Assembly: GCF_018139145.2 (NCBI RefSeq) | Contig: NC_059477.1 | Location: forward strand, 30,173,502 to 30,237,501 | Length of the DNA: 64,000 bases | Direction: 5' to 3' | DNA from: Gymnogyps californianus | Taxonomy: Eukaryota > Chordata > Aves > Accipitriformes > Cathartidae | Shown here: piece by piece, positions 30,758 to 43,993 of the stretch | Numbering within the stretch: position 1 is the stretch's first letter | How the letters are laid out: each line of letters starts with the position of its first letter | The notes under the pieces: model-generated | Databases searched by the model: none | What the model saw: only the letters and a program-made list of their open reading frames with translations | Told to the model about the DNA's origin: nothing | Made by a program: the position numbers and the translations under genes

Positions 30758-33700
30758 GTAAATTCATGTGAATGATGACGATAGTGCAGCAAACAGTTGT
30801 GGAGCAGAGGGTAACACCATGCCTGTTTGAGTTGTTTTGATTTGCCTTTTTTTTTTTTTTTTCCCCCTTCCCCTCCCTGAACAGTATGGAGGGAGGAGGG
30901 CAGGCAGAGCTGCTCCTGCGTGGGAATAAAGGCCACATTTGCAGCTTTGCCTCAGGAGCTTGAAAACCATAAGTCAGGCCTCCAAAACTACATTTGGTTT
31001 AGAAATAATGAGATGCTTTAGAAAATGAACTTGGAGTTCTCTTTCACAGTCTTTTTGTTTCCAAGCCTTTTGAGTACACTTGCTTCATGTTTGCAAGCTT
31101 TCTTCAACAATGATGGTAGAAGTATTTTTTCAATGAAAACAAAGATGTTCTTATGCTTGCTGATTCCAGCACCTGGGGCATAAATGTTAAAATATTGTGG
31201 CATTTGGAGAGGAGTGGAGGCAGGACACACAAAACACTCAACTTTAAGCCCCGTTTCCGCTGGGTCACCATCCTCCGCAGTAGGAATCTGAAGGATTGCA
31301 AAAGCTGCAGCATAAGGACCCCCTGTTGGTGGTCCCAGTGTCTGTCTTGGCTGCTTGCCAGGAGCCCAAGGGATGCACTTAATTTTCTTTATTCATTAGC
31401 ATATTTTTAATCAAATCCATCAAACCACAATGTTTCCACATGTCTCTCCCATGGCAGATGAACAAAAATAGGTCAGTACTTAAATGCACCTTTAACACAC
31501 TGCAGTTCTGCAGTTCAGTTGTCTATAGTTGCAGTTGGAGGACAGCGAATGACCTGTCCTCTGTACCTGGTGAAAACTTGTGATGAAGACGACTTCACTC
31601 TTCTCCTGAAAGAGGAAAGCATGTGGAGTTTGTCCATGATACAGACTGCTTTCTATCCACTGCCCAGTCAGAGGGCAGGAAGAGCTGCATCTGAATCCTC
31701 TCCAACTTAGCTTCAAGTTTACAGCATTTGTTTAATGTTAATTTCTAGTGAATAATCAAGCAGGTGCAATGTCCAGGGTTGAATTCCTTGGCCCTAATGA
31801 AGTTTCAAGGGTGCTTACACCTACTTTAATAATAGGCTTTTTACATTCTTGTCACCTGTAACCTACCTTCATATACCTCATGCTGCCAACCCATCTCTAG
31901 CCAGGCAAGGAAAATGTTGCAGTGTTGAGATCATGTTCACACTTGCAGCTGAGACGTGTCTTGCCTTGTTTCTTATCTCTGAATTGTTCATAACAAGAGC
32001 TAAGTAAAAATTACTCTTCATGTTTTTTACATGAGCTTTCAAAGTTGGTTCTGGGTGGGGTGAATATTGCATCAACACCAAGTTAAAACTTATCTTTTGT
32101 TCTTCTTTTTTGGAAAGAAATGGGGATATAAGTTCCAGGGGAACAGTCTTCCCCATGAGACAAGAATCGGGTAAAGTCGAAGGTATTAAATAGATTTGGA
32201 GTACTTGAAATGCAAGTCTATGACAAAGGGATGCATACTTTCTGTTCTCTTTCTTTCTTCCTGAAAAAAACACCCCAGGACTTTGAGTTAAACAAGTTGA
32301 TGAAGACCTATCCTGAATGTAGAAATTGGAATGGGCTTGCAGCCTGTTCGAGCTGCAGAAAAGCGAAGGAAGCGAAAGGTGAAAAGCTCTGCAGCATCCA
32401 GGCCTGTTTCCAAGCAGCCCCACCTCTCCTGGTAACCCTTTCCTGCTGACAACACCGTCACCCCGGACAGGCTGCAGCAAGCGACACACACACGGAGCAA
32501 CCCCTGCTTCCCTCTGCTGCTGGCAGATTCTCCCTTTCAGTTGTCACAGGCTCCTTTGCGGTTCCTCTTGTTTTGGGAGCTAACCCAAGGGGTGAGGGTA
32601 GGAAAGGTGTCCTAGCAAGATTGTTAATTTTGGCTTCCCAGTTAAAGGTGTTAGGCATTTCCTGCTAGGAAGGCCTTTTGCATGTATTCTTGTGTCAGAA
32701 GCCCAAAACCAGAATATAACCTCTAAAGCCTGGAAGTCCATAGTGAGAAGATGAAGTCTTCTCTGCTGTGTCCCAGGTGGTCTCTGCTAAATAACAAAAC
32801 ATCCCAGCTGTGGGGATGGGGACCTGTTTACTCCTTCCTTGTTGCATGCCTGTAATAGTTCACAGCAGCAGTTACGTTATAGGCAAATACTCTGTTTCTA
32901 TCCATTTACTTTTCTATTCATTCAGCTCTTCCACTTCTGCTGTCAGAACTGTCTCCATTGACTACTATCAATCATTCGTTTACTTTCAAGTCTTAATACA
33001 TACAGTTAAGTGTTTGCCTTGTTTAAATCCACCCTTACTTACACCTGTATTCTTTTATTGTTCTTTAACAGCTACTGTTAAACAAATTCAGCCCTGTTAC
33101 GTAGACAGAAGATAAGTTACAGCAGGACCAATTTTGCTACAGGCTCAATCCTGCAAGTTTGTTTGTGCCTTGTCACTTAGAAAGGGGGAAGAGTCACTTG
33201 GCAACTTTAACTCGTGATCCCTCTGCTCTCCTGTAATGCCCACTCTTTGGGCAATGGCAGCCATGTTTCAGTTTGGGGGAAGCAGCCTTACAAAAGGTCT
33301 TGGGCATCACTGTGGAGTGTTGTAATGCCTGTTCTCGGCAGCCACCACAAGCTCCAGATCTTTGCCTTTCGTAGCAAAGCTTCCTGGGCCGTGCACCACC
33401 TCAAAATGGCAGCCACCAAAACCAAGAGGCTGCTTCGCTGCCTGAGCAAGCGATGGGGAACACAGCCTCTTAAATTTACCTTGCCTGGGGGCTGAGGATC
33501 CCTTGGGCTTCACAATTTAGGCTCTCTCTTGGCTTTCTTCCAGGAACAGAGCGTGGGTCCGTTCTTGCAAGGGAAAGGCAGGGTGGTTGGCAGCGCAGCG
33601 GTGTTTTGTATACACTACACTCGGCGCTCAAAAGGCTAGTGCCGAACACGGGGAATTTCACATGGCTCAATTCCCTTCTGCCCCAGGGGGTGTGTATGTC

Positions 33701-36700
33701 TCCTCTCTCAGCAGAGTGCACTTGCCAGGGTATGCTCCATGCCAGGGAGGGGACTGCCTCTGTCCTCTTAAAGCTGGTCTTATGGGAATTGGGTAGTTCC
33801 AGATGGTTTGGTTAGCAGGGTGGGAAGCAGGGAGGCCTGGCCTTGTGGGTCTCTGAACTGTCTACCTAGAGAGCTGTAGGATCATGTTCCCTTCAGTCAT
33901 GCACTGACTCAGCTGAAGGCTTGGAGAGTGCTCCTGTCCCAGTATCACCCCACAGCCTGCTCCTTCTGAGGAGACCTGACCTGCCTTTCATGCTCCCCAG
34001 GACTCCTGTCAGACAGGGAAGTGGACAGAACCCAGCTCTTCTTTCATTAACTAAATTAAGGTACAAATAAAAATAGCCTACGCCCATCCCCTCCACCCAC
34101 CTTGAGCTCTTTTAGAAAAAGGGAAGAAAAAAAATCATATTTATTGCTGCATTTTTGGGCACCTGATCTGGAAGGTGGGCAGGCTGAAAACACCTGCTGC
34201 ACTGAGTCCTTAGGGAAGAAAGTCAAGGATGTTCATCTAGTCATTGTAAGGGACTGAAGTCCGAGATGGATGCTGTAAGCTTTACAAGGCTTAGAGGCTT
34301 TTGGCTTGCAACTGAAGCTAGTGACAGGCACCTGGGCATCTTGAATATGTCATTGTGGAAGTCACTACCATATCAGATGCCTGAGGTTTCTTCATATTTT
34401 GCTATGACGTAAATGATTTTAACATATAAAGTCAATTAATGAGAGGAGGAATTCAGCATCAGTTAAAACCACAGATTTTACAAACTTGAAGTTGCACCAC
34501 CAGAAGTTGAATAAGGCAAAGCAGTGTCTTCTGTCTCCTTGAGCTTTTTCCTGACCTGCGTGCACAACATGGTTTGTACTGGGAGTGACAGGGAGTGGAC
34601 ATACAACAAATTTCCCCAAAGTGGAAACTCTGTGCGACAGCCTCATTTCTCATGAGATTTGTCCAAGTAGTTCATCATGCTGTGGTCAATTGACTTTGTT
34701 GCCATCCAGGAAATACAGGTAAGTAGCATGCAATCAGACTGGTGATATTAAACAAAATATTCCTTTCCATTGTGACTGCACACCATTGGCATCTCTAGTG
34801 TCCATTTTGTGGTAGGGGAAATGCTCTGACCCAAGGAACACCCAAGAAAATGAAGCAAGAGCCCGTAGAAATGCAGTGTAAGTCATCGTACCTAATGCTT
34901 GCTTTTTATGTCATGATGAGGAGACTGTCTTCCCCCCCCCCAATATGGGGGTACTGTGATGCCTAAATAATTGATTATCTTAAATTTCCCCTAACCCTGG
35001 CATCTGGAAAGAGCTGTGGCTGTACAAAATACCATCTATTGCTAATTCTTTATACAGCTCTAGCACCTCTCACCCTGAAGGACCAGACCCCTTGAACTCT
35101 GGACCATGACTGCCTTCCCATTCCCCCCCAAAAGGCCACAGTAAATGAGGTCTTCTTAGAGAAGTCCAGCTGCGTGATAGCAGCTGCTGCCTTATGCTCC
35201 CCTAAAGAGAAAGTGGGGCCTGTTTTGGGGTGTGATGAGACCAACTGGCTGCAAGCCTTGCATTTCCTCTGTCTCAGTGCCCTTCGTTGCTCTTGGAGAG
35301 GTGGCCCTGCAGAAGAGGGTCCCAAAGGATGTGTAGCAGCCAAATGCAGCCTCTGCTGGAGGGAAAATTCGTGCACGATTCAGAGCAAGTACCACTTTAC
35401 AATAACCTCTAGTAAAGAGGAACTGTGGAGAATAAAACAACTAATTGGGTCTGCGCTGGGATGCTTTAGTACCCACGCTGAAATTTGGCCAAGGAAATGA
35501 AGCTCACACCTTTCACTGTTGCACACAAATAAACCAATATTTCCAAGCGATCTTTCACAACCAGCATTGGTGAGGATTTATCACGCATAATGTCCAAACC
35601 TGAATGCACCTGGCTCCGGTATGGGATCACTGGTGATTTTTTTTTTTTTTTTTTTAATATTCCATTTTCAGCTGGAAATTACTGATGTGACCAAAGTCCG
35701 ATTCCCTTCAGCAGTTTCTCCCTTCCTCCCCCCACCTTTTCGCACTCCCTGAGGTCTGACCATCTGGAAATCCTCCTCCACCTCTTCATCATGTGTGAAT
35801 TTCCACCTAGGGCTGAAAGTGTCACTGTACTAAAGTGTGATGCATTAACACATTGAGGCAGAAAGCAGAGGGGAGTTGGGGATTATAACACTTCATGACC
35901 CACTCTGCAGTCACTCTATGATTTAATCATCTTTATCAGCTTGTATCCTTTTCTTTGTATCCCTGTGTTTTCCCTGTATCCTTTATTAAAATAGTCCCAT
36001 AATTAAAAAAAAAACCCTCTACAGAAACAAGTAAAGTGCAGTACCTTGTCTTGAGACTAGGATCAACTGAAAAAGGCAAATGTCTCAAGGAGAACATGCC
36101 TCACTCAAGCAAGCTGGGGAACCTAGATTGCTCTTTCACAATGAAGCTCACTAATTATCCATATCTCCTATTGTATATTGCAAACTTGGGGTTCTTTCCT
36201 GCCAACCCTCATGCGCATAATCTGAGCAACTGTAATTTTTATTTTTATACATATATATAAAAAGTATAAGCAGTAATAATGCTATCTTGTACAGAAATGA
36301 AACCAAATCTTGCAAACTATATGCCATGTTGGTTTATCCTTTTGGCAGAGCGGAATGGAAAATGCACTAGTTTGGAAGTCAGTTAGCTGCCTAGCCTCCT
36401 TCTAACTAAATACTGAGGCTTATTATGCTTCAAATAAATAAATATATATATTTCTTTTGTGGCTTGGTTGCTGTAATCATCTTGGATGTAATAATGTTAC
36501 TAGCCTCAGGGCTATATTTATTAAGATTTTAATTTAAAATCTTTCTGTCCTTCAGCATTTAAACAGAGGAAAACCCCATCTGGAGTAGCCAAAAAAAAAA
36601 AAAAAAGGTTCATCCTTTTCTTTTTCATGCGTTCCCCTCCCCTAGGCCCTCTCTCTCATCTTTTAAGCAAAAAAACTAGAACAACGCACTTTCCTGTTGT

Positions 36701-38689
36701 AGCTCTGCACCCTACTAACACTTCAGTACCTGTGTAGGTTTTGTAGACCCAATGTCTGCTTAATGTGATCCATGTGCCCCTGTTCTTGCCTCTGGAGCAG
36801 TGGTTTGTTTTCTTGTCCTTGTATAATAGTACCAGTGTATTTCACAGTAATATTTCCACATGCTGTGATTTATTCTTCATAATGCTCTTGGTAAGGATCT
36901 AAACCACAGCAATAAATGTCAGGGGGCGAGACTATTACTCAGAAACGGCAAAGGGCTGTGGAGAAGTTTTAGGGTTATTCTTTGTTAATAAGCTGCCCCA
37001 CTTCTGAGGAGATCATGGCAGGGAAATAACAGAACAAGAAGACCTGCTTGTAACCTGGGGAGTGAAAAACTCCCACAATGTTAAAACTCCTTTGAGGGGA
37101 CATCTCAGTCGACATCTCAGTCAAGGGGACAGCCTGAGTCGTCACCGTGTACGTGCTTTTTCAGGTGTTTTGGAATGGCAGATGTTAGCACCCAAGTCTT
37201 AGAGAGTTTGCAATCCGTTTTGTTTTAATCCCATGGCATATTCAAGCTATTCTCTCATGAGGGGACAGGCAGTGCTGACTTATAAATGATAAATACTTAG
37301 CAGGGCAGAAGGTGATTCAGAAATTTTTGTTAATAACCCTCTCACGTGATTTAGCAGTACTGGAACATCAGCGACAGATGGTAGCGGAGGACCTTGCTTG
37401 TAGCTAACGTCGATGTAGAAATGTGGAGGGTGAGACAGCCTGAATGTACTTGCTAGAGGCCTGCAATGGCTAAATAGCACTGGGCAAATGACTGTAAATC
37501 ATGCGGGCCAGCTCTCAGCTGGGATAAATTGATAGAGCTCCACTAACTGTGACAGTGCTACTGCTCTGCCCCAGTGGAAGATCCTTCTTGCTTGAACTGG
37601 CGGACTTTGGTGCTGTTACAGGAGCCCCTTGCTCCTGGCCTTAGCAGTGAGTGCATCAGTCAACCATATCACAATCATCTTTAAAAACCCACTCTGATGT
37701 TCTTGTGCAAACAGCCAAACTGCACAACAATTTTGGTGTGATATAACAAAAGACTCATGGAAACAAAACTGGGCAATTTAAGTACGGACAGATTGAAAAT
37801 TCCTTTTGACATATAGCACCAAGGCCATGAAGAGGATGAATTCCTGTATGCTGCTTTTCTCCTCTTGATTTCAAAGCAACTTACAGAGGATTGAATGCTG
37901 TCATCCTCAACTTACAGCTAGTGAAAATGGGGTAAAGAGGAAGAAATTCAGGCCCAAGCACAGGTCTTCTGGCTGCAGCCTGTCCCACAGGCAGTAGGTC
38001 TTCCTCTACATTGTGCTGCTTGCTTGTAGAAAAGAGAAGGTAGCTTATGTTCAGGTACTTGTCAAGTGCTACTGATTGTCCATCATGAGATGACTCAACT
38101 TCTGTACCCCACTTCTCCCATGGCATTGCAAAGGTACCAGACATTTTTTGCTTCTGAACTCCATTTATAATTGGAGGAAAACCTCTCCATCTTGTCACCA
38201 CTCTCTGATAATCACTGTTTTTCTCAGGACAGCTGATTATAACATTGCTCCATCCTACTGTTCATTTTCCTGATCTATTAGATGTATCAATCACAGCTGG
38301 ATGTATAGAAGAAATGCACCAGTCAACTTCTAAATGCATTGCCTCAGTAAGTAGCATTCAAATTACAAGAAGTTAAGTTTTAACTATTTTGTTTACCACT
38401 TAAATGCAGATTTTATTTTCACTCACTTTGCAAGGCTTTTGGTGTGAACTTAAACAAACATGAAAATCATGTTCTTTAACAGTATGTTAAAAGTGCTTAT
38501 ATGTTAATGTTAAAAGTGCTCACCACAAAGCAGACACTTCTTTGTTGGGCAACCAGCACAGCTTTTTCATGTTGTCTGTGTGTCCTCACCCGCCCCAACC
38601 TATTTAGGTCAATACAAGCAACTTCAGAGGAAGTCACTGCCTGGTTATAAGGCTACAGCTTTGGACTGCAGAGGACAGACTGTGCGAGG
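30758..38689. other. Intergenic, no gene recognised
   Basis: Mostly AT-rich with homopolymers (T16 at 30847-30862, T19 at 35637-35655) and a 12-bp tandem repeat gacatctcagtc (37099-37122). The part 33200-33800 is richer in CpG and holds two copies of ATGGCAGCCA (33254 and 33406) resembling YY1-type cores. A 203-codon minus-strand frame at 31878-32489 is the longest open frame outside the INHBB island, but resembles no known protein and has no supporting signals. Confidence 0.6.
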
Positions 38690-39080
38690 AAAACAAGAGC
38701 ACTTCTGGGCCGTCAACAAGCAGCAGATAGCTTTTGAATAAGACACGGGCTATCCACCCGATGGCATTCAGTCCGTTTACTTTGGAAATTGAAGCAGATC
38801 CCTGAACTCAGTCCCTTTGCCAAAGGGCACACTGCTTTGTGCGGAGACCTGCCTGAGGCGAGGTACCTGACTGCATCGCTTCATGGTGCACGAGATCCAC
38901 CTGCACTTCGTTCCCCACAGCGAACCTGGGAGCTTGGATGCAAACCTTCCTGGAGTGCGAAGGGATCATTGAGGAGGATCCATCGGCCAACATGTTGCCG
39001 GTGAGGCAGCGCAAGGTAGCTGAGCTGAAGGGAGCGGGACTACAGCCGCGTTAAAGCAGGTGCTAGTGGGAGCGGGAGGC
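38690..39080 (+). other. CpG-enriched patch with short open frame
   Basis: CpG dinucleotides are clearly denser here than in the surrounding AT-rich DNA. A splice-acceptor-like TTCGTTCCCCACAG ends at 38920. In one frame the sequence after it reads without a stop to TAA at 39052-39054, including a 38-codon ATG frame from 38938 (begins MQTFLECEGIIEEDPSANML). An internal GTGAGG at 39001 could be a donor. No known gene matches from memory. It could be a distal regulatory element, a lncRNA exon or a decayed coding exon. Confidence 0.25.
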
Positions 39081-42000
39081 TGAGGCTGTGGGTATACCCC
39101 TGCAACCCTGTACTGCTGCCTCCCTTGTGTCCCCATCCTGCCTGAGACTTGTGCGAGGAGCTGGCATTCAATAGGTGCTCTTCAAAACCTGTTGAGGGCT
39201 CTATTTTATTTCTCTGTGACTCATCTTCCAGGTTCTCGTTGTACCTGCTTTAGATGAGGAGTTCCCAGTTTGGTGAGGTCCTTTGTTTCTGCCTGCTATA
39301 CCCCCTTTTTCCAAGTGGTGTTCAGAGTAGGACCCTTTTTTTAGAGAGAGTAAGTCTCCGTTAACAGACAGTTTTCAGTTAAAGAAGCACAGGCAGGAGC
39401 AAAGGAGACAGATTAACCCCTTAGTGGTTTTTTTCATGAGTTAGGTCTACCTTTGCCAGTTCAGAAAATGTCCAGATCATTCAGTACAGCATTTACCTAC
39501 TTGATTTTCAATAAGACTTTCCCTTCTACAGAATTACGGTGCTTTTGAAACATCCACTGTTTTTGTTGCAGCTGTTTAAAAAGTAATTGGGCGTAGTGAG
39601 GAATCAGTCTGATTACAGATACATAATTTCATCTGAAGCAAAAGAATGGCATGAATACAAATTCCAGATACAGCACAGCACTCCCAGCCTGCCCCGTAAC
39701 CGTGCGTCTCAGTTTCTCTATATTTCCAGCAAGACAACAATGGCCACCTTGTAAAAAGCTCTTTCAGATATGAGGCAGAAGTATATACTTCAAGGTCTAG
39801 CCTTGAAACTTCTGTGGGATAGCAATGCTCTTCTGAAGTGCCATTTAAAACAGATTGTGTTTCACTATGTGCAAAAATCCCCCATATAGATGCAGCTATA
39901 TGAGCAAAAAAAAGTGCTTTTGCCAGTATAGCCTATTTTATTTGGGAAATGCTTGCAGAAAAAGATGCTTGTGCTAGTAAAACTTGTATTTGCTGGTTAT
40001 CAAAGGAGAAGCATTTCTAGTGCAAACCGGGCTTCTTATATATGAAGCTTTATTCAGTTCAGCCATTGGTACAGTAAAGAAAATCCTTCCTCAAAGGGAT
40101 TAGTAAGGTTACCTAATAGATATTATTAATGGTTTAAGAGCATAGGAGGTGCTTTAGCAATATGTGAGGAGCTAGATCCTTTGCTAGTGTAAATTGTTTA
40201 TGGTCCCGCTGAGGGCATCATGGAAACACAGAGCAGTGAGGGAGCTGCCTTGTGCCATCGCTGTCTGCTCAGTTTCTAGAGCTTCCCACCGACTCAGGAA
40301 GGTGCAGAGCTGCACTGACCGGCCTCTCCAAAAGCATGACTTCTGCATCTGCCGCCCCCTGAGAAAAATGTGCATAAGCAAATATCTAGGTTATAAAGGA
40401 AGAGTTGTAGCGGTTTGATGCCTCGGAAACATGCCAATTTACACTGGCTGAGGATCTCAGTTTATACTGATTTCATTATACTAGTAGCTTTAATAAGCAT
40501 CAGCTTCCAGTCATGAGACTTGATGTTTCTACAGAAAATACCCTCCGATTCTGTACCTTCTCACAGCGGGGCTCGCTGGCTAACCATGTGCTTGCCCACT
40601 AAGCACAAATCCCAGCCATTTCCTTCCCAGTTTTCCCCTGCATTTGATGTATGGAAAAGCATGACCCTGAATCAGATGAATAGCAGCCGGTTTGAGAAGG
40701 TGTGTGTGAAAATGTATCCTCACGCAGATGAGCTCAGAACAAATAGAATAGAGGGGAGGAGGGGAGGAGAGCGGAGCGGGGGGAGTGTGAAGCTACCCTT
40801 TCCCTGACAGTTCAGCCACTATGTGTAAGCAACAAGTTTATGCCCAAGGGAAAGAACTGAAAGCTGAGGAGATCTTAAAATTAACAGAGCTTTATGGCTC
40901 AATCAATAGGCCGTGCCCCCTGAGCAAGATTAGAAATCAAATGGCACATTTCTTTCTGTTAACCCTGTTTGCTCTCCCTATAGGCTCTTCTGCCTGAAAG
41001 CATCTAAGGTTTGATTAAGTTCTTCTCTAGGAGGAAGCCAGAGAAGGTCCATTGTGTGAGAGCTGCCTCCAGAATGCTGTGTTGGACACACTTTAAATAA
41101 CAATAGAGGTTATTAGTGTATTAGTTTGTTAGTAATTGCTAGAGAAGATAAGTCTTCCCAATATTTGAATATGCAAAATGGCTTTGGCTAACCAAAAAAG
41201 AGAGGGGAAAAAAAAAAGCCAAAACATGCCACTGCAGTGAGTAACGGGGATGATTAAAAATCACTGTATGTAAAAAAGAAAACCTTCTACTAGAAATACC
41301 TTCCCAGATTTGTTATCCCCCCAAAGACATGGTATTTTCCCTCTTTGGCATTTCATTCTCACTGGGGCAATGAAATAGTTGTTTTCAAAGGGAGAGGGAC
41401 TGTGTTTGCACCTATTTCTTGTTTGACAGTGACCTCTATGAACCAGTCATCACTGCTCTGCCTGTTGTTTTCTTGTTAGCTCTTTGCTGTCAAATTAATT
41501 ACTGTGAAGTACTAAGCTTGTTGCATTCACGTGCTCTCATTAGCTCACCGGATGTCAGAGTGATTGGATTTTTAGCATTATTTCTTTTTTTACATTCCAG
41601 GCTTTCCATTCAAAACCTGTTACTGGCAGGGAGGAAATACTGTATCTAATTCTGATCTCCCATCAGGGTAGCTCCAGTGATACTGAGTATTTGATTTACA
41701 ATGCTGTATATGCAATTAGACTGTGTTTATATTAAAACCAAGATGAACAATCAGATTGGGATTGCAAGGTGATTTTGAAGCACAGCATTGTCTTTCCTTT
41801 TGCAGTACAGAACAAGAAAGAAAATATTTATGATGAGAATAGCATTTGTCCCTTCCATTTTTAAATCGCAGTAACGAGCTGATCCTCCAGTCGACCCGCT
41901 TTATGCTCCTGCGTTGCTTGTATTAGTGACAACTAACAGAGCGCGTGTATGAGCAGTCCAGGAATATATAAGAAGTTCTGTTCTTCTTCTAAAAACTGAA

Positions 42001-42179
42001 ATGAGCGGAAGGGGCTTCTTTGCTGTCAGGCTTGAAATTTGTGTGTCCTGCATCTGCCCCTTGAAAACCACCATCTGGCTCAATGAAAGAGATGAAGGGC
42101 TTGAGATCTGCTTTCATGCTTGAAGTTAAATTTTTCTCTGTTAGAAAAAAAGAAAAAAGAAAATATAATTAGAACAGCC
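39081..42179. other. INHBB upstream intergenic flank
   Basis: No gene seen. The part 41400-41640 holds several homeodomain-type ATTA/TAAT cores and is a reasonable place to look for a conserved enhancer, but conservation cannot be judged from one sequence. Confidence 0.55.
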
Positions 42180-42921
42180 GGCAGCCCCGTTGCCTGGGCC
42201 CGCTCCTGGGCTGGAGGAGGCTCAGCCCAAGGTGCTCCTTCGCCCAGTTCAGAGCACAGGCTTCAGCGCGCACACCCCGCTTCCCAGCCCCAGCCCTCCG
42301 CCTCGGCGGGACCACACGCTCCGACCCGGCCAGCAGCAACCTCCGCCACCGCCTGCCACCGCCGGTGCCTCCGTGCGCCCGAGCCGCGGCCCCCGGCCCG
42401 GGGCACCTTCGCCCCGGCCCCCGCCCGTGAATTCAGCGCAGGGCTTCAGCGGCTCCCGCGGCCGCTGCCCGGGCCCGGCGGGCCGGTCTGCCCGGTCTGC
42501 CCCCGCCGCTGCCCCGCTTCCCCGGTGACCCCGCCCGGCCCCGCCGCCCGCTTCCCCGCGCGGCCCAGAGGGGGCGCCCTCTGCCCAGCCTTCCCCGCGG
42601 CGGCGGCGGCGGCGCGCAGGGCCGCGGGGCAGCGCGCAGCGGCCGCGGCTGCCGGGCACGGCGTCCGCCCGGGGCCGCCCCGGGGCCGGGGGACCGCGCA
42701 GGTGAGCTGCCGCTGCCCCGCCGTGGGTGCCCGGCCCCGGGCGTGCCCGCGCGGCGGGTGGAGGAATGTGCGTGGGGCGGCGTGCCGCGGAGCAACGCGG
42801 AGCGGGGGGCGCAGCGTGGCTCGCTATAACGCCCCGGTGCTGCGGAGGCGCGGCGATCTCCCGCTCGCCCCCGGGCTTGGCTGTTGGGGGGAGCCCGGTG
42901 GGAACCTCTCCTGACCCCTGC

Positions 42922-42966
42922 GGGGGGGGGGGGGGGGGAGGCGGATCACAGCCCCCCCCCCCCCCC
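42922..42966. repeat. G17/C15 inverted homopolymer pair
   Basis: Seventeen G (42922-42938), a 13-base spacer, then fifteen C (42952-42966). The arms are complementary and could pair as a very stable hairpin, or the G run could form a quadruplex. Confidence 0.9.
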
Positions 42967-43238
42967 TTCGCCTTGGAGACCCTCCCAAAGCCCGGGGCTG
43001 CCCCGCAGAGGAGCGGAGGAAAACCCATTCCCAGGGCATGGGCAGGGCCGGCACTCCTGCCGGCTCCCCGCCGCGGCTGCGGGAGCGCGGCGTTCCCGTT
43101 ATCTCCCCTCTCGGCTCCCCTCGGCCGCCGCCCCGAGCCCCCCGGCGCTGCCTCCGCCAGGCTCCGCGCCCGCGTCCCTCCTGCCCCACGGAAAACACAC
43201 ACAATCCCCGGCACCCGCCCTGATTACCCGGCCCATTC

Positions 43239-43256
43239 AAACAAACAAACAAAAAC
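43239..43256 (+). repeat. (AAAC)n simple repeat
   Basis: A short aaacaaacaaacaaaaa tract in the CpG island. Confidence 0.8.
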
Positions 43257-43365
43257 CCGCCCCGTCGCAAAGCCAACCCGACGGTAAACTTTCTAATGAC
43301 TTCTTCTTCTTTCAAGTGCTTAAAAGGCAAGGAACACCGAGGGGGCATCCATCTCCCGTCCGGGG

Positions 43366-43366
<1 letters not shown>

Positions 43367-43408
<42 letters not shown>
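43367..43408. repeat. Poly-G tract, 42 bases
   Basis: An unbroken run of 42 G, preceded by GGGGC. Such runs are very rare and strongly G-quadruplex-prone. It sits about 1.75 kb upstream of the INHBB start codon. The exact length may be an assembly estimate. Confidence 0.9.
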
Positions 43409-43656
43409 CTGGGGTTGCTGCCGCCGCTCGGGGTCCGTCCGTCCTGCCGGGGGACGGGACAGGGACGCGGGTCGGTGTGCGGTGGGTGTGTTTGCAGGAA
43501 CCGGGAGGGAGGGAGGGGACGGGGGGAGTTAAAGAAACAGCATAGTTAATATTTCCACATCAGGAAGTTACTGTAATAGCCCAGGGGGCAAAAGACTTAA
43601 CTTAATCTCCTAAATAGTGAGGAACCCATGGCGTCTCTGTTATAGGTTGGAGTTCC

Positions 43657-43683
43657 CACGTGGTTTTAACTCCTGTATAAAAG
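43657..43683 (+). promoter_or_regulatory. INHBB: E-box and TATA box, possible upstream promoter
   Basis: CACGTG at 43657-43662 is followed by TATAAAAG at 43676-43683, a near-perfect TATA box, within an AT-rich block that interrupts the island. A transcript starting about 30 bases later would have a leader of some 1.4 kb before the INHBB ATG, unless spliced. Use is unproven. Confidence 0.4.
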
Positions 43684-43819
43684 TTTCAGTAGAAAGTGCC
43701 ACAATGTCGTGATTTTGCAGGGGGGGAAAATTAGCAGGAGGAGATCAGAGGAAGATAAGCGAGGAGCGAGCCGCTTCCCCGAGACCTTCCACTGCGGATC
43801 CGAGAGGGAACATCAGACG

Positions 43820-43993
43820 CGTTAAAAACAAAACAAAACAAAACACAGCGTTGAAGCCAGCACAAGGCGAGAGAAAGATCAAAAAGACGCGGAGAGAGAG
43901 GGAGACAGATTAACTGGAGCAGCAGAGCAGCAGCAGCAACAACAACAACAAAAATCACACTTAAAATAATAATAACAATAATAATAATAAAAC
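43820..43993 (+). repeat. A-rich simple repeats (AAAAC, CAA/CAG, ATA)
   Basis: A cluster of short simple repeats: aaaac units near 43824-43846, cagcagcagcaacaacaaca near 43928-43947 and aataataata-type units at 43967-43990. They lie in the AT-rich block of the INHBB upstream region. Confidence 0.8.

Noticed and set aside
42120..43549. Long overlapping open frames on both strands (up to 321 codons)
   Set aside because: They are a by-product of the CpG island; the peptides are runs of G, P, A and R with homopolymers and resemble no protein.
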